A DNA stretch of 64,000 bases from Podospora bellae-mahoneyi (Eukaryota > Ascomycota > Sordariomycetes > Sordariales > Podosporaceae), in the NCBI RefSeq assembly GCF_035222275.1, contig NC_085881.1:1860001-1924000 (forward strand), written 5' to 3'. The translations under genes were made by a program, and so were the position numbers. Each line of letters starts with the position of its first letter. The stretch's first letter is position 1. The notes beneath the pieces are model-generated. The model ran no database searches and was not told the DNA's origin. It was given only the letters and a program-made list of their open reading frames with translations. Positions 1-12,681 of the stretch are shown piece by piece.

Positions 1-279
1 TGAAAAGTTAAGCTTATATACAGGCCTAAAAGCTCTGTAATAGTAAAGCACTTTGGTACTTACAGCGCAGCGACAATTTGTGACACGGTATTAGTAGCTT
101 ACTTTTGGGTATGCGTGGCTCTAGCGCTAGCCTTTTGTGATACTACTATAGTACTTATCACAGTTAACCCAACGGCAGGTCCCGCAGTATGTGGGGCGCG
201 GGGCGTCCCCAGCCAATCATTAAGGAAGACGGGAGCAGCCAATCAAGGCTGGCCAAAAGTGCTATGGCGCCAAGAAGCA

Positions 280-395
280 CGAGCACTCTGCAGGATGCAA
301 GATGCTACGGGTGATCGAAGGCATAGCACGACGAGCACTTCGCAGGATGCAATGTGCTAGGAGTGATCGGGGCCGTAGCAGGGCGAGCACCTCAG
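280..395. repeat. imperfect 52-bp tandem repeat, about 2.2 copies
   Basis: The heptamer CGAGCAC recurs at 280, 332 and 384, exactly 52 bp apart. The first two units also share a GCAGGATGCAA-like block, a GTGATCG block and a TAGCA end; the third is cut short and runs into the TATA-like box. Such upstream repeats can be regulatory or part of an old repeat. Function is unknown. Confidence 0.75.
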
Positions 396-808
396 GGCCC
401 CAAGGTCTATATATACGGAGGAACTGGCTGGTGTAGATAGACAGTTCCGCAGTATGCAATTCAAGCTTGTATTCACGGTATCTTGTGTTTACATTGAGAC
501 ATCTTGTTGTGCACTCTTTAGCTGCACCGAACCAATTGTCAGAAGTAGCCTTCAACCAGTATCCCTTTCAGAAGTTCTGTACAGGGGTTCGTCATAGTAC
601 TCCGTAGTGAAGTTCGCGCTTAACCTTTACTATATATTCCCCAGGGGCCTTACAGGACCTGGAAGTCGAAGATTTGGCTGCGTTTTGCAAAAAACGTGCT
701 CACGCCCATACAAAACAGAGCAAAATCGGCCACCGGCCTACCGTAGGTGCAGGTAGCTGTGGGCCCACGGGGCCGCTATTTCCACAGGGCATTTATAGGG
801 CTTTTAGA

Positions 809-841
809 AGCCTAAATCCAGAATTTAGGTTATTTTAGGCT
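809..841. repeat. short inverted repeat (AGCCTAAA / TTTAGGCT)
   Basis: Eight-base perfect arms at 809-816 and 834-841 are separated by 17 bases that themselves contain a second TTTAGG. It could form a small hairpin. There is no T-run or adjacent gene end to make it a terminator, and its role is unknown. Confidence 0.6.
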
Positions 842-1326
842 ACTGTAGCGTCCGATGCAGGGCTTCGAAGTTGACTTTGTACTAAGTGGATCCTTGAGGG
901 TAGCCGGTAAGAATGTTGAGGCTGTCTTCGCCGTATCCACCAGGTCCTTCGGAACTAAACGCTTTGCAGTATTACAGCAATACTGTAAAATAGAGCTTAC
1001 AGGGCCCCATTTTTAACATATACACTAGGCATAGCTTCTAAAATATAAATTAACACACATTAGGTAAAAGCTCTGGGTCTCCTCTTGCAGACTCAAAACC
1101 GGAGAACGCCAAAACTCAAACATCATTTTGACCCTTTTGTTCTCCCCACCCATGCCGTTGCATGGTTTTTGTCTTGCACGCAGGTTCTCATCATGTCATG
1201 CCAACAATCAAAAACACAAATGTTACTCACTCCAAAGTCCTCCCAAATATTTCCCTCGGCCAGGCATAGCCAAATCAAATCACTCGTAAATCAGTAGTCA
1301 TCCCTCTATAAGAAACCCATTCGATA

Positions 1327-4313
1327 TCATTGCTCGTTGCCCACGCTCGGATTCACAGTCGAAAAGACAACGGGGGGCTTCCATGAGCTCGTCATAGACG
1401 GCTCTGAGACAAACATCAGAGATATCCAGTACAGTTCATGTTCCCAGCAGCCCTCTTGTGGCGTGCTCGGGATTGAAGTCGCTGGCAATTGTCAGTTGGC
1501 TGGCGTTGGTGTGTTTACTGGGCAAATGGGCTGACTTACTTTTGTCTTTGAGACAGTCGATCGTCCCCTTCAAAAATGCAAGCTGGCGAGTATCGAGATA
1601 TTTGATGGCCGATTTTGAGACGCTCTCGGCATCCCACTCGAAATTCATCAGATCACAACGCTTGAAGTAGGTCCAGTACGCCAACATCACACCGGCACCA
1701 TGCTGGACGTCTTCGACGAACGTTGTAAGCGGGTGGTCTCTTGGGCCGTAACGTGTCTCCTAGAGAAAAAGTCAGCAAGGAATGCGCGCTGAAGCAGAAT
1801 AGCAAGGGTTAGGCTGTACCAGAGGCCGCCCTTTCGAGTTTTCCTTTGCATGACGGTACCGATCTTTGCAAATGCAGGCCACATTGTGGAGAAACAAGAA
1901 CACAACCAGAAAGGCAGTAAACCATGCATCCTTCGAATCCTTCCAGAGTTCGGGACCGGAGCTGAGAATCTTTTCGAACATACTCAGAAATTGTGGCACC
2001 TGGCTCTTGAATACCGTGTGATATCGAATGCTGTCAAACTGTGCCACGATCATCCGGGGAATGTACCTCGTCTTCAGCTCCCTCGATTCCATCCCCAGTG
2101 ACTCTTGACCGCAAATCCATGCCGAGCCGGTTTGGTGTCCTGGCCAACAGTCTGTTAGTGGTATTCATCAAATTGGCGCTGGAACATCACCAGGAATTAC
2201 ATACGAATCGCAAACCAAAGGCGAACAGCTTTTAGTAGAAACTCAGCCAGATCTACGCTTTTCTTGTCCCGATTTTCTTCTCGGTTTTGTTTGTGCCGCT
2301 GCAAGACAAGAGGTGGGTAATCAGCTTTCAATCCAAATTCAAGTCAACTAAAACGTGGGGGTTCTCGTACCGATGACTGCCGAAGATGCTCCGCGATCAT
2401 GGAATACATATCTTTGACGAGATCATCAGAGTCCTTGGCCGAATCTTCCAGTCCCTTGATAGCATTGGCCGCGATGTAGTGTTGAAAGGCTCGCCCGTGT
2501 TCCTTCACATTCACGAGACCGTATGCCGGAATTCTGATGCCATCCCTGCCAACAAAATTCCGGACGAGCTGATCACCCTCGACTGCCCTGAACGCCCGCA
2601 CTTTAAGTGTCATTGGCGTTTCGCAGAGCCCTTGAGCCATTTCAATGACCTTGATGTGATTGTCTGCCCAATCGTTCGCCCTGATGTTGATCAACTGGGT
2701 ATGATCAAATCGCTTCGTGTAGCCCAGCCCCCCATCTCGCTGCAACACCACCGAAGCCAGCTTGTAACGAAGACACGGGAGGTTATGGATAGTCTTTTTG
2801 GATTCTCTGCGCACCTTGAGACAGGTGACGCAAGGTGCCAAAGGGTCATTCGGGTTATCCACATTGGGAAGACACTAAACACACCAGAGATTAGATTGTG
2901 ATGCTGTTGTTCGTCATTGCGTTTTGTTTACTTACCCTCACTCTCTGGTTATGACATCGTATGCAGGCCCGCATGGTCCTGGTATCGGAGGTCTGTTTCC
3001 TCAAATTCTCTCTCTGCTGTTTCCGTCGCTGTTCTTCCGGTTCTTCCAGTTCGGGTTCTTCTTTGATCACCAGCCCTTGATTGACAGCGGCCGCTGCGCC
3101 TTGCTGAGGGACGTCCAACATCGGTGCTTGCTCCACGGCGACCCAGCCGCCAACAAGAGCCGTTTCCATAGGTACAATGATCTGTTCATCAACATCCTGC
3201 ACCTCTGATTTCTGAAGCTCATCCCAGGTGTGGCCATTTCCCTCTTTTGTGACATGCACATATGCACTGCAAATCGATGAGGCTTCGGTGTCTAGCAAGT
3301 TGCCATGGCTAGCTCTCAAGGAACCACTGTCGACCCTCGGAAGACAATATGGAAAACGATGCTCTTGGGTGATATCAACACTGCTACCAAATACGCCATC
3401 AGGATATGCTGCCTGGGCGTGAAATTGCGATAAGTACGCATGTTGCCCCTGGGCATTTGTTGGGTCCCTCGAGGTCGAATGGGCCCCATTTAGGGAAGGC
3501 GGCGGCAGGCTATGCGTAGGTGTAGAGCCGGACTGAAAGGTGCGATGGAAGGCCTCCGGGAAACAATCTTCCTTCTGCGGTAGTGGCAATGCAACACTTT
3601 CCCAGCAATTGCGAGACTGACCAAGCCCGCCATTACCGGTATCGACTGGCGGCTGGTGTAGCGGCTGAGGTGCTGGGCGGCCAGGCCGCGATTCCCAATC
3701 TTCGGTTGGATTCACGTATTGCGTAGAAGAAACAGGCTGGTTGGTGGCAAGTCCCACGGGCAGCTCTAAAGGAACCTCACCGACGTATGGAGGGACATCT
3801 CCGCCACCCATTGTGGAATTGTCCACTATCAGATTAAAGAAGGCTCCGTGTTGGTCTATGGAACACGTCAATCATCACTGTCCAACTGGACCTTGGATTG
3901 CAACGCCATCTCGTTCGTACCTTGCTTGTAGTCGTACGGAGACCATGTAGGAACTGCTGCGCCGTCCAACCAGTTCCCATACCCATGCAGGTTTGGGGCA
4001 AACGTGGGGTGGTGGTACAGGGAGCCGCCATAGAGATCACTATCTTGTGACGGGATCAGGCTGAATGGATTGACCGGTAAAGTCGGTGTGATCTCGTCAA
4101 GTATGGCACCTAGCTGACGGCATTTCTTTGGCTGGCGGGTATCTGCATCTATCGGACTGCGGCAGCGCGGCGGCTTCGACAACCCACCCTAAGGTTCAGT
4201 AAGCATCCAGAACTATTCTCGACAAGTTGCAAGTAGGGCGGCACAGAAAGATCAAGAATAAAGTGAAAGGAAAAGGGAGTATTTACGGTCGGACGCAAAA
4301 GTGGACTCTCCAT
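1327..4313 (-). CDS. Zn(II)2Cys6-type transcription factor, 8 exons
   Basis: Predicted nuclear regulator. Exons on the minus strand are 4313-4287, 4188-3921, 3855-2936, 2874-2371, 2298-2205, 2139-1820, 1759-1540 and 1481-1327. They sum to 2508 nt (835 aa plus stop) and every junction keeps frame. The start is the ATG at 4313, because the long exon-2 frame has no in-frame ATG of its own. A long, Gly/Pro/Gln-rich N-terminal half is followed by a charged Glu/Arg/Gln segment. The zinc cluster then uses Cys 396, 399, 406, 420, 423 and 439, with CIRCHNQRVR before C406. A 61-nt intron falls exactly before C406, so the cluster is split between exons. An acidic, helical C-terminal part follows; I recall this general architecture, with a mid-protein cluster and a CLRYK-like motif, from fungal zinc-cluster proteins of unknown target. 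No target gene can be inferred, as the nearest neighbour (dioxygenase) is 2.5 kb away. Confidence 0.85.
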
Positions 4314-6849
4314 CCTGCTCCCTCACCTACGTGCCCTCGCTCGCTGTTTTTTGCCTCCCCAGTTTGATTCGGGATACAAAGAACGGTTCTATCAGAATAT
4401 TGGTTCGCCAAGTCAACCTGATCTCACACAATGGCCCAGGAAAGATCAGTAGGAGCAAGATCTTGCCAAGGCTATGGGTGCCGTGGTCCGGAGCCTTTGA
4501 TCCCAGAATTTGCTGCCACCACGATGAAGCCGGTTACAAATGCGGTGTCAGACAGATCGGGCAACACGGGCAACAGTCTAGTAGACGCAAGAACAACCGA
4601 GACCGGGCCGGATGGCGGAGGGACTGCGCTCGGAAAGGATTGGTCGGCACGAGAAATGCCACTGCAAGCGAGACCGGCGAGATGTCAAGAGGGCGAGACT
4701 TGGCCGGATTCAATTCGAACGCTGTGCAACACCAGCCCGCTTTCACAACCTGTTGAGCAAGACAGCAGCACAAGCCTGGCTTCTCGTCGAGTGCAACAAA
4801 ACCCTGGATGGGTTGCAGATGCGCCGTCAGCATGCATCCACACCCGTGGGAACTTTGAACTCGAAGACTGCGGCTGGTGGGTTGGCGGACTGCCTAGTGG
4901 GTGAGGGGGTGCCCAAAGGGTCGTGTCGTGAGACGCAAAATCGCACCAAGGAAATACCAACTTTCACCAGAATTCTGGTGTGACCTGCCCCGTGTCTAAC
5001 CCAGTTGGTCAAACAGGACTGGGTTACGTGCTGTCCGCGGGGAGGGGAGGGGGGCGAGACAGGGTACGACGATGTCGAGAGGTGGGATATCCTTGTGTTT
5101 CGAACACCAAGTGGAGGCCGGGGAGAAAAGATCCTGGGATGACAGTCCCCTGCGAGGCAGGTGCTGTGCTCCAGACCACAAAAGTGTGGTGATACCTTAG
5201 ACCGTCCTGCGAACAGGAAAGGCCCAGAGATGGAGATGAAGGCTTTGGGGCAATCTTGGATGAAACGGGGGAAAATGGCGAACAGGTGATAGTGATGAGG
5301 GCGGAGGGAAGAGGTGTTGCGGTCATGATCCACGGCCCAAAATCGACGTCGTCTCCCACCTCTGTCCAATCATCGGCAGTGAGATGTCTTGCAGCAGCCA
5401 ACAGCTCGCCTACTGTGGAAAAGAGGGGTTAGCAAGTCTTGAGACAGAGAATTCCAGGCCTGGGCTCCCACGCGCTCCTCCTCTTGTTGAGAGAGGCCAC
5501 AGCAGCAACGACAAGGGGTCTCCATTGGGAACACAGTGCATGTATCATGCAGGCAGTCATTGACAGGCTAGCCACATCTTGGTTTTGTTGCGCTGGACTG
5601 GATGCAGTTGGAGATTTTCTCCCATCATCATCACCTATCACTCCTTGGCTCCTCCCTTTTCTCCCCACAATCTACGCCTTGTTCGAATCGAGTCGCTCGT
5701 CCCGTCCCAGCGATACGGAAAATGGGATGTATCTCGCAGCAGCATCTGCGATCCCGCTCATTCTCCCAGAAACCCAGTGTCGACCTCCGCTTCGTGTGAC
5801 GTGAACTCTGCCGAGGAAGCAAGGGAGAAACAGTCACGTTCTCAATTGGTGCGTCATAAATCACATTTCTGGCCACAGTGGCCAGCAAATCAACTTTTCT
5901 TGATCATTTCACACTCAGACCTGATCATCGTCACTTGCTCATCAAGAGCCTCATATTGACGGGTGCTACAGAAAACCCTTTCTATGAATCCCTGAGTCCC
6001 GTTTCCGGAATACTACGAAACGCTCGGACACGACTATGACAGCGGAACCATCCCGGGGCCCGGACGGTCCGTTCCTAGCCTGTTGTTGTACCTTAGTCGA
6101 GAAATGTTTTCATCTGTCACTAGTGAACTTGGTTTAGTCTGCTCTATCCGCCCAGAAATTGGTGGGGACCCCCCAATCTCGTCTAATTGGGCCGCCAGGT
6201 TCTTCTCTCCCGTGAGCGGGCCTAAGCTTCCCTGCGTACGCCCTATGAGACTCCAAACAGAATTGTCGACAGATGTATTTGTCCCCAGGCCTTCGATGTC
6301 TTTTCCTTGAGGATGGGAGGTTAACGCCCGATGAGCGATATAATGCTAATGCTGCCAACATAATGACTTGATCCGAGGACGGCACGGCCTTGATGAGTAT
6401 CATACAACATGGACAATTCCGGGTAGGCGGCTCTTTGCCGTACGACCAACCTCAACAGGACCCCTTTTGCTTTCATTCTATATCTCCGAACCGGTTCGCA
6501 GTTTTGTCCTTGGCGGAGCCCAAGTACATGCCACCTTTTAGGAAAATACCGCGCTTCTGGCGGCCCTATGTCTTTCCTTGAACGCCCTCCATGGTTGGCC
6601 ATGATAGGCATTGGCCATGAGGAGCTGATCATGCTGATGCAAGTTCCGACAGCTCAACAGCACGCACAACTTCGGCACACCACTCAACATCGCTGCCGCC
6701 AACCTGCCTGAGCGAAACACCTGTCCAATCGTCCCCCGCGACCGACCCCATGAGCCGTTGTCCGAATATAGGCTGGATGTGGGTGACCAGCCCATGTCGT
6801 GGAAGAGCGATCGTCCACCCGGCGAGGTTGGGCTCGACTTGGTATAATA
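4314..6849. other. 2.5-kb intergenic region between divergent genes
   Basis: This is the shared upstream region of the minus-strand zinc-cluster gene and the plus-strand dioxygenase. Several open frames exist on both strands (up to about 180 codons near 4827-5369, minus), but they lack family resemblance, overlap each other and have no supporting splice chain. I see no RNA gene or repeat. Regulatory DNA for both neighbours is the likeliest content. Confidence 0.5.
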
Positions 6850-8323
6850 ATGGCTCCTCTCCGTCCTCGGTGGAACCCAATGTCAGCCCTGGGCTTAGAA
6901 CAGATTTATTCTCCCTCACTCTACTGGAAAAGCCAGGAATACAGCACATATTCTCTCAAACTACCAATGGATCAAGTTAGCAGCTTGTTTGGGCAATCTC
7001 GTGCAGGCCTGGGATGGTTGGAGCACCACGCCATGGCTTGGGTGCCTGAAGCCATTTCCTCGGACAGTTATGTTGTTGACCTTGGTCCTCGGGGTGTTCA
7101 AGAGGTGCAAGAGGGACTGCGAAGGTTCAAAGGTCAGTGATGTGCCCCCGTTCTGTGTTGGGTGATGCTTTCATTTGCTGACGAATAAGCAGAGCTTGAG
7201 CTTGATGGTCACGAAGTCAGTCGTCATAATTTCCACCTTCCAACCCTCGAGGCGCAACTGGAGCAAGCCTGCCACGAGGTTCATCGAGGCCGCGGGTTTG
7301 TCATCCTCAGGGGCCTTGATCCCCAACAGTATTCAGTTGAGGATAACCTGATGATCTACCTCGGGATTGCTGCGTATATCGGGGATCAGAGAGGGTTTCA
7401 GGACAAGAAGGGGAACATGCTGAGTATGCTTTGAATCAAAACAATGTGATGAACTGAACTGATACCTGCCTCGCCCACATAGCCCACATCACAGCCTCCA
7501 AAGACTGGAAGACACCCCCTGAGCTCCGTCATGGTATTCATACCACCAAAGGCCTAAGTTGGCACTGTGATATCGGAGTCGACATCCTCGCGCTTCACGT
7601 CCGCTCCCTGGCCGAGCATGGTGGGGACACATTTATAGCTTCATCGCTCACAATTGTAAAGGAGCTTGAGGCGCTATACCCACACGTCATCCAAGCCCTT
7701 CAAGAAGCTGCGTGGCCAATCCAAATGTCGGTTGGCACAATTTTGTCACATTTCATATGCACACTGAGCCATCGCTAATTATATTCCCGCTTATTAGCTC
7801 AGGCAATCCGATCCCCCGCTACATTCTGGCGCCACTCCTGCACATGGACCCTGAGAACAACCACATCATTCTGAGCGTTGACCCTGGGAGACTTGGTGTG
7901 CACCCATCTACGACAAGAACCGATGGCACTTCGCCAATTCCGCCCCTCACACCAACTCAGCTCGAGACCCTCCGCATCCTCAACCAAGTCGCCTCAAAGT
8001 ATCGTCTTCGCCTAGACACAAAGGCTGGCGACATCGTCTTGCTCAACAACTTTGCCCATTTGCATGCTCGCGATGCCTACAGCGATCCCGGACAAGGCCA
8101 AGGACGACATCTGGTCAGATTGTACCTGCGTAATGCAGCACTGGCGCACCCCGTTCCAGAGTCTATGCGTGTCCCCTGGGAGGCAGCATTTGGGCCCAGG
8201 AATGGGGAGGGCCGATATCCTGTTGCTCCAGCTTTAGAATACACAGCACCTCGATACACGGCTGGTTCTGCTGCTTTTCCCCTGGACGACAACGATGATG
8301 TCAACGGAGACGGCACCGCATGA
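6850..8323 (+). CDS. TauD/TfdA-like Fe(II)/2-oxoglutarate dioxygenase
   Basis: Predicted non-haem iron, 2-oxoglutarate-dependent oxygenase (clavaminate synthase-like fold). Exons 6850-7132, 7193-7423, 7483-7726 and 7798-8323 sum to 1284 nt, 427 aa. The ATG at 6850 is the first in the frame. Fe-binding residues fit H199-x-D201 (in LSWHCDIGVD) and a distal histidine near 342 (NNFAHLHARDAY). A downstream arginine in GRHLVRLYLRN would hold 2-oxoglutarate. Length and layout match fungal TauD-domain proteins, whose substrates are mostly unknown; calling it a taurine dioxygenase would be over-reading. No signal peptide is visible, so it is probably cytosolic. The last intron starts GTCGGT, a weaker donor chosen because it alone keeps frame. 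Confidence 0.85.
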
Positions 8324-11300
8324 TTCCTTCGTTGCCAGGACGCTCACTGCCACAATCTCCCTTTGCCTGCCTCAAGTTGGCTTTGATTTTGAGCAACTTC
8401 GAAGTTGAGCTGCTGCCAGCAACACTCTCGCAATTTTATCCTCAATCTAACCCGGAGTATCTGCGTTGACCTCTAGTTGTTTCACAAGCCAACGCCTTTG
8501 CACCTATTTTAGTGCAGGCCTATCATTATGTGGAAATTTTTTGGTAGTGGTGACCAGAAACTTTGTCTCAGAATGTGGGTATCTATGGAGGACAACGCAG
8601 TGACCAAATATGTGAGGTTACAATGAGCCAAAACTCTAGCCTGATGGCGATTGCTAGTTTTATGAGCCTTAGGATGTCTCGTCGAGTACTTTTCGAATCA
8701 AAAATGGTCCCCTGTTCATCGCAGCTTTCCGTAATGTCTCAGCCATCACAGGCAGTCAAACATCCGTCATCAGGTAGGGATGCGAGCATGCCAACTGCAT
8801 GCAAGCATAGCCTGATCACATCCACACAAAAGTTCAGAATCCGGAGGGGAAACGCCTCCTGTCAGAACGGGCCGAAGTCTCGGAAAGCAGTTGGTCAATT
8901 GTATGTGTCCAAGACACGGATGGGTACAAGACACCCCACGCTTCAGTGTCCATAGCCCCTATTACTGGGTGATTGATACGATGGTGGATACTGTGATTGG
9001 GGAGCCGAACACGGGCAGGTACCAAAAGAGTCACCATAATCTGCAAGCACGGCGGCTGTCAACCATGAAATTACGCCATAAAATGTAACAGTGGATATCT
9101 TAACTGAAGACCTGGTGTCTACGAAGAGGTGGGTACCCTAGTACCAGGGCAAAGTGACAGACCAAGCATCTCGGACATGGCTCCGCTGACAACAGCATCA
9201 CATTAGGCTCGAGCTTCTTCTTTCAGATATACTTGCATCAATACGGGGGCCTCCATCCAGGTTAGGCATGATGGAACTGATGTCAGAACTTTGGGGCAGG
9301 AGGGCAGCCGCCCTCCGCGAGTCTGGCAGCACTCACCCATCTTGACTTTGGCTACTGATCAACCCCAGCCCATTTTCGGCCTGACTGGCATGACCATACA
9401 ACTAAAGAGTGTGTTGGAGGCTGTTTCAATACCTCGATGGTCGGTTTACTGAGCATACCAATGGTATGCCCATCACAATCTCCTACGGGTAGTACCGGTT
9501 TATTTTTCATTACCTCTCCCTTGATCATCTGTCTAATGATGCCGCAGTCAGTTATCAGGAGAAACAGCATTTGTAACTTCTCTTGCCACGGGTCGTAGAC
9601 CAGAATCAATCGACTGCTTCGGGTAGAAGGTATTCTGCCGCATATATCTGGGCATCACACCATGCTTCGACCATATCGAGTAGTGAACACTTCGACAGGC
9701 GCCCACGGGCTGATCTCCCAACCGGCGTCCTCTCAGCTAAGCAACAGTTCCGCGAACAATCGCTTACTGATGTCACGAATATCGAACTAGTATCACTTAG
9801 TACTCACACCATTGAAGACATTAGACCTGGAGAAGAGTGTGTATACGACTGTGTTGTCCGAGTCCGATTCGGTGCCGAGGTCCGTGGACACGTATCTGTT
9901 CAGCTCATCACAGTCTTTTGACTCCCCAAGGAAGCCCAAGACGGATGGGTGGACAAAGTCTGGCGGCAAACGGGTGTTAAGCACCAACACCATCAACTCC
10001 CATTCTCACTATACTTGATCAGGATTGTTCAGTAAATACGCATTCAAGTTCCCAAGAAAATAGCTCATCGTGGATGTGTGGCACTGTCTGGGCAGTGCAC
10101 TTGATGACGAACCGCTTGCCCTTTCCAAACCCGCATGCAACCAGACATCACGTATTGCGTGCCATCACCGCCAAGATAAAGCTGGATAGGTACCTAATCT
10201 GTCACCGGTTCCATGGTAGCTGGGTGCCAAAGGCTGATACCAAGTGACAGGACTGTAGAGAACATGTCGAGTGGATGTCTGGCATCGAGTACGAGCATTG
10301 AAGGGTCACAGAGTACCCTACCTCCGCGGATCAAGAGGAGACTAGCTGTTCCAACCAAGGATAGCCGCGTTTGTCACGGTCAAGTCACAAAGTCCAGCCA
10401 GCCACCCCACATCACGCTGCCTGGGCGGTTTGAGATGGCGCACGTCGCACCCCCCCCCCCTTTATCTGATTCTGGACCACCTCAGTTCTTGAGTCCGGGG
10501 CATCTCCCTGTCGAATAGGATTACCTGACATGTCTGGCCTTCCGCCAATTACCTACCCTGTCATTCGACTGTCACTTAGACAGTGGAGCCGAGCAGCGGC
10601 TGCGGTAAGTCTTCCTGTTGAATCGGTTTTGGATCTTCACCCAAGCCTGAGCTACACTAGCTTAGCCCCCCACGATACCCCAGTCATCCCCTGAGCCGGC
10701 CGGCAGCATTATTGGCAACGGTGGGTATGTAGTGTAATGGCTTCGAGTAAGATGGAGGCGAGGTGGGCGAGCAACTCGGAGAGTACATGCTGTTCTTAGC
10801 TTTACTGGCCCTTGGTTCGACGCTGACAGGATATCCAGCCACGTCTCATGGGGATTTCCAGCGGTGAAGGTCACAACAGGCATGACGCCGGGTACCTGTG
10901 GGAAGCACACTACTTGATGACTCACGGTGCAGTTGACAACTTGCTCAAGACCGGCATGCCAATCCCTGAAGTCTTGGGACTCCCCAGGGCTCCATGTTGA
11001 TAGTCCCCTATCAATGCCTGTCTTGCTATATATCCAACTACGGTGTGGAACAACACACTTGGTGGCTGGACACAAGCCGCAAACACTGTGCGGAGGATTT
11101 TCCGACGCACAGGCTGATACGGCATCCGTGGTACATCACCTACCTACCTCGTCAGCACCCCACCGCACCTGCAGAGCCTCCTCCCTCTGCTTTCTCTTCA
11201 TCTTTCCGCCTGTCTCGACTCCTTTGCGACCTCGACCACCTCGACCACGAAAGGCACACGACGATGGTTATGTTTTGGAGAATTACGGGCCCTAGTCGAG

Positions 11301-12681
11301 ACATTGACGCCCGCATTCCATCATTGATGCCGCATGCTCTCATCCGTCTGTATCGAAATACGAAAAACTGCGGTAGCCGTCTGATGTCCACCTCCATCTC
11401 TTTTTCTTATCTTCTCGCGCCTTCGACCGAAGCTTCTTCTCCACGATGGAAGCCCCCGCCGCGCACGATCGGAAGAAGTTGCCGAGGGTACCCATGTCTT
11501 TCTCTTTAGGCCTGGACGCTGGTCCCCATCTGATTTCGACACTACTACAACGAGTCAGCATCATCCCTGGTTGTCAAGCTCTCAGCAAGGAACCATAGTG
11601 ACGCTTCATGTATTGGGTCTGAGGTATGGCGGGCATGTTGCAAGGAGAAATCAACCGTGTGTCAGGGAGCCATCGCTTCTGCGAACCAACCGGACTTTTG
11701 GAACGAAAGTTTGCTCAGACTCTCGTCAACTACGGCTTTCGCTGTGAGCAACGAGTTTTCCTTGACTCGACGAACTCATTGACAGCTCTAGCCTCAGTAG
11801 CTATAGCTGTGTTGTCCATGCAATACAAGCAAACTCGTAAGCCTGCTGAAGAACTGGCTAATCGACTTGTCATGCACGACCATTCGCGCCCAAGAGTCGG
11901 CCATCAGGAACGAGCGACTTGAGTGCCCATAAGCAGACGTCCACCTGTCTCTTGCACACTGCCGGCTTTTCAAACGATCAAATCAACGTACCGAATCGAC
12001 GAGAACGAATCCCACACGCCCAGCTCGACAGTTATTGCAAACATTTTCTCCTTGGCGATCTCCCATCCGTCCAGACTTTCGGATGAGTCGGGCGAGGCTC
12101 ACGAGCCTTGCCAACGAGGCCCGACAGCTACTACTTTGGGGGTCTACGCTAAAAGGAATGGCATTCAGTTCCTTTTAGAGCTGTCTCTATGGGATCGGCA
12201 TGACTCGCAGCCTCGAATGCCCGAAACATTTCTAGTCGCCACTCGCCAAGCAACTGCGCTCTAGTTTCCGTCGGAAACTCCCACTCAATCGAGGGACAAC
12301 AACAAGCGTTAGGCCAAGACGGGCGCCATCTTGACAGCCCGGAAACAGTCTAGATCGCGGGCTTACTAGGGAATGGCGCCGTGCCAGCGTTGAGGCCTGT
12401 TGATGGGATTGACGTAGTGTTCGCTGCATCACCCAAATAACTACACTGAATTGCTAACAGAGAAGGGTTCGGCTTTAGGGAACAGACTTCACCGGCTGCT
12501 TTGTCACCGAAGCGAACGCGGGCTGTCGGAGTGTTGGGGAAGATGGGATCAAAATCCATCTAGAAAAACGAGTGCACAATTCAAGAGCAGGATGACAGAA
12601 TAGGCAAAATATGGACATGAAAGTGGATGGATCTCCCCAGCAGCCAGCTGAAAATCTCGAGGGCAATATAGATCGTGTTTA
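8324..12681. other. 4.4-kb gene-poor stretch
   Basis: No open frame here resembles a known family or chains across plausible introns. The only simple sequence of note is a run of 11 C at 10450-10460. Base composition is not strikingly AT-rich, so this does not look like a heavily RIP-mutated repeat island. I see no tRNA, transposon end or long repeat, but a non-coding RNA gene cannot be excluded from sequence alone. Confidence 0.45.

Larger units (their letters stand above)
1..1326. other. gene-free, repeat-bearing flank
   Basis: No convincing coding frame is visible. The stretch holds a 52-bp tandem repeat, a TATATATA box around 407-416, a short inverted repeat at 809-841 and, towards 1326, presumably the 3' untranslated region of the neighbouring zinc-cluster gene. 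The TATA box just downstream of repeated units is reminiscent of a solo long terminal repeat, but I could not find matching ends, a primer-binding site or internal coding sequence. I therefore do not call an element. Confidence 0.4.

Noticed and set aside
60-640. Possible solo LTR of a retroelement (TATA box, repeats)
   Set aside because: No matching terminal dinucleotide ends, target-site repeats, primer-binding site or internal coding sequence could be found; kept only as a repeat-bearing stretch.
4827-5369. 180-codon open frame on the minus strand
   Set aside because: No family signal, overlapped by equally long frames in other phases, and no splice continuation; composition effect is likelier.
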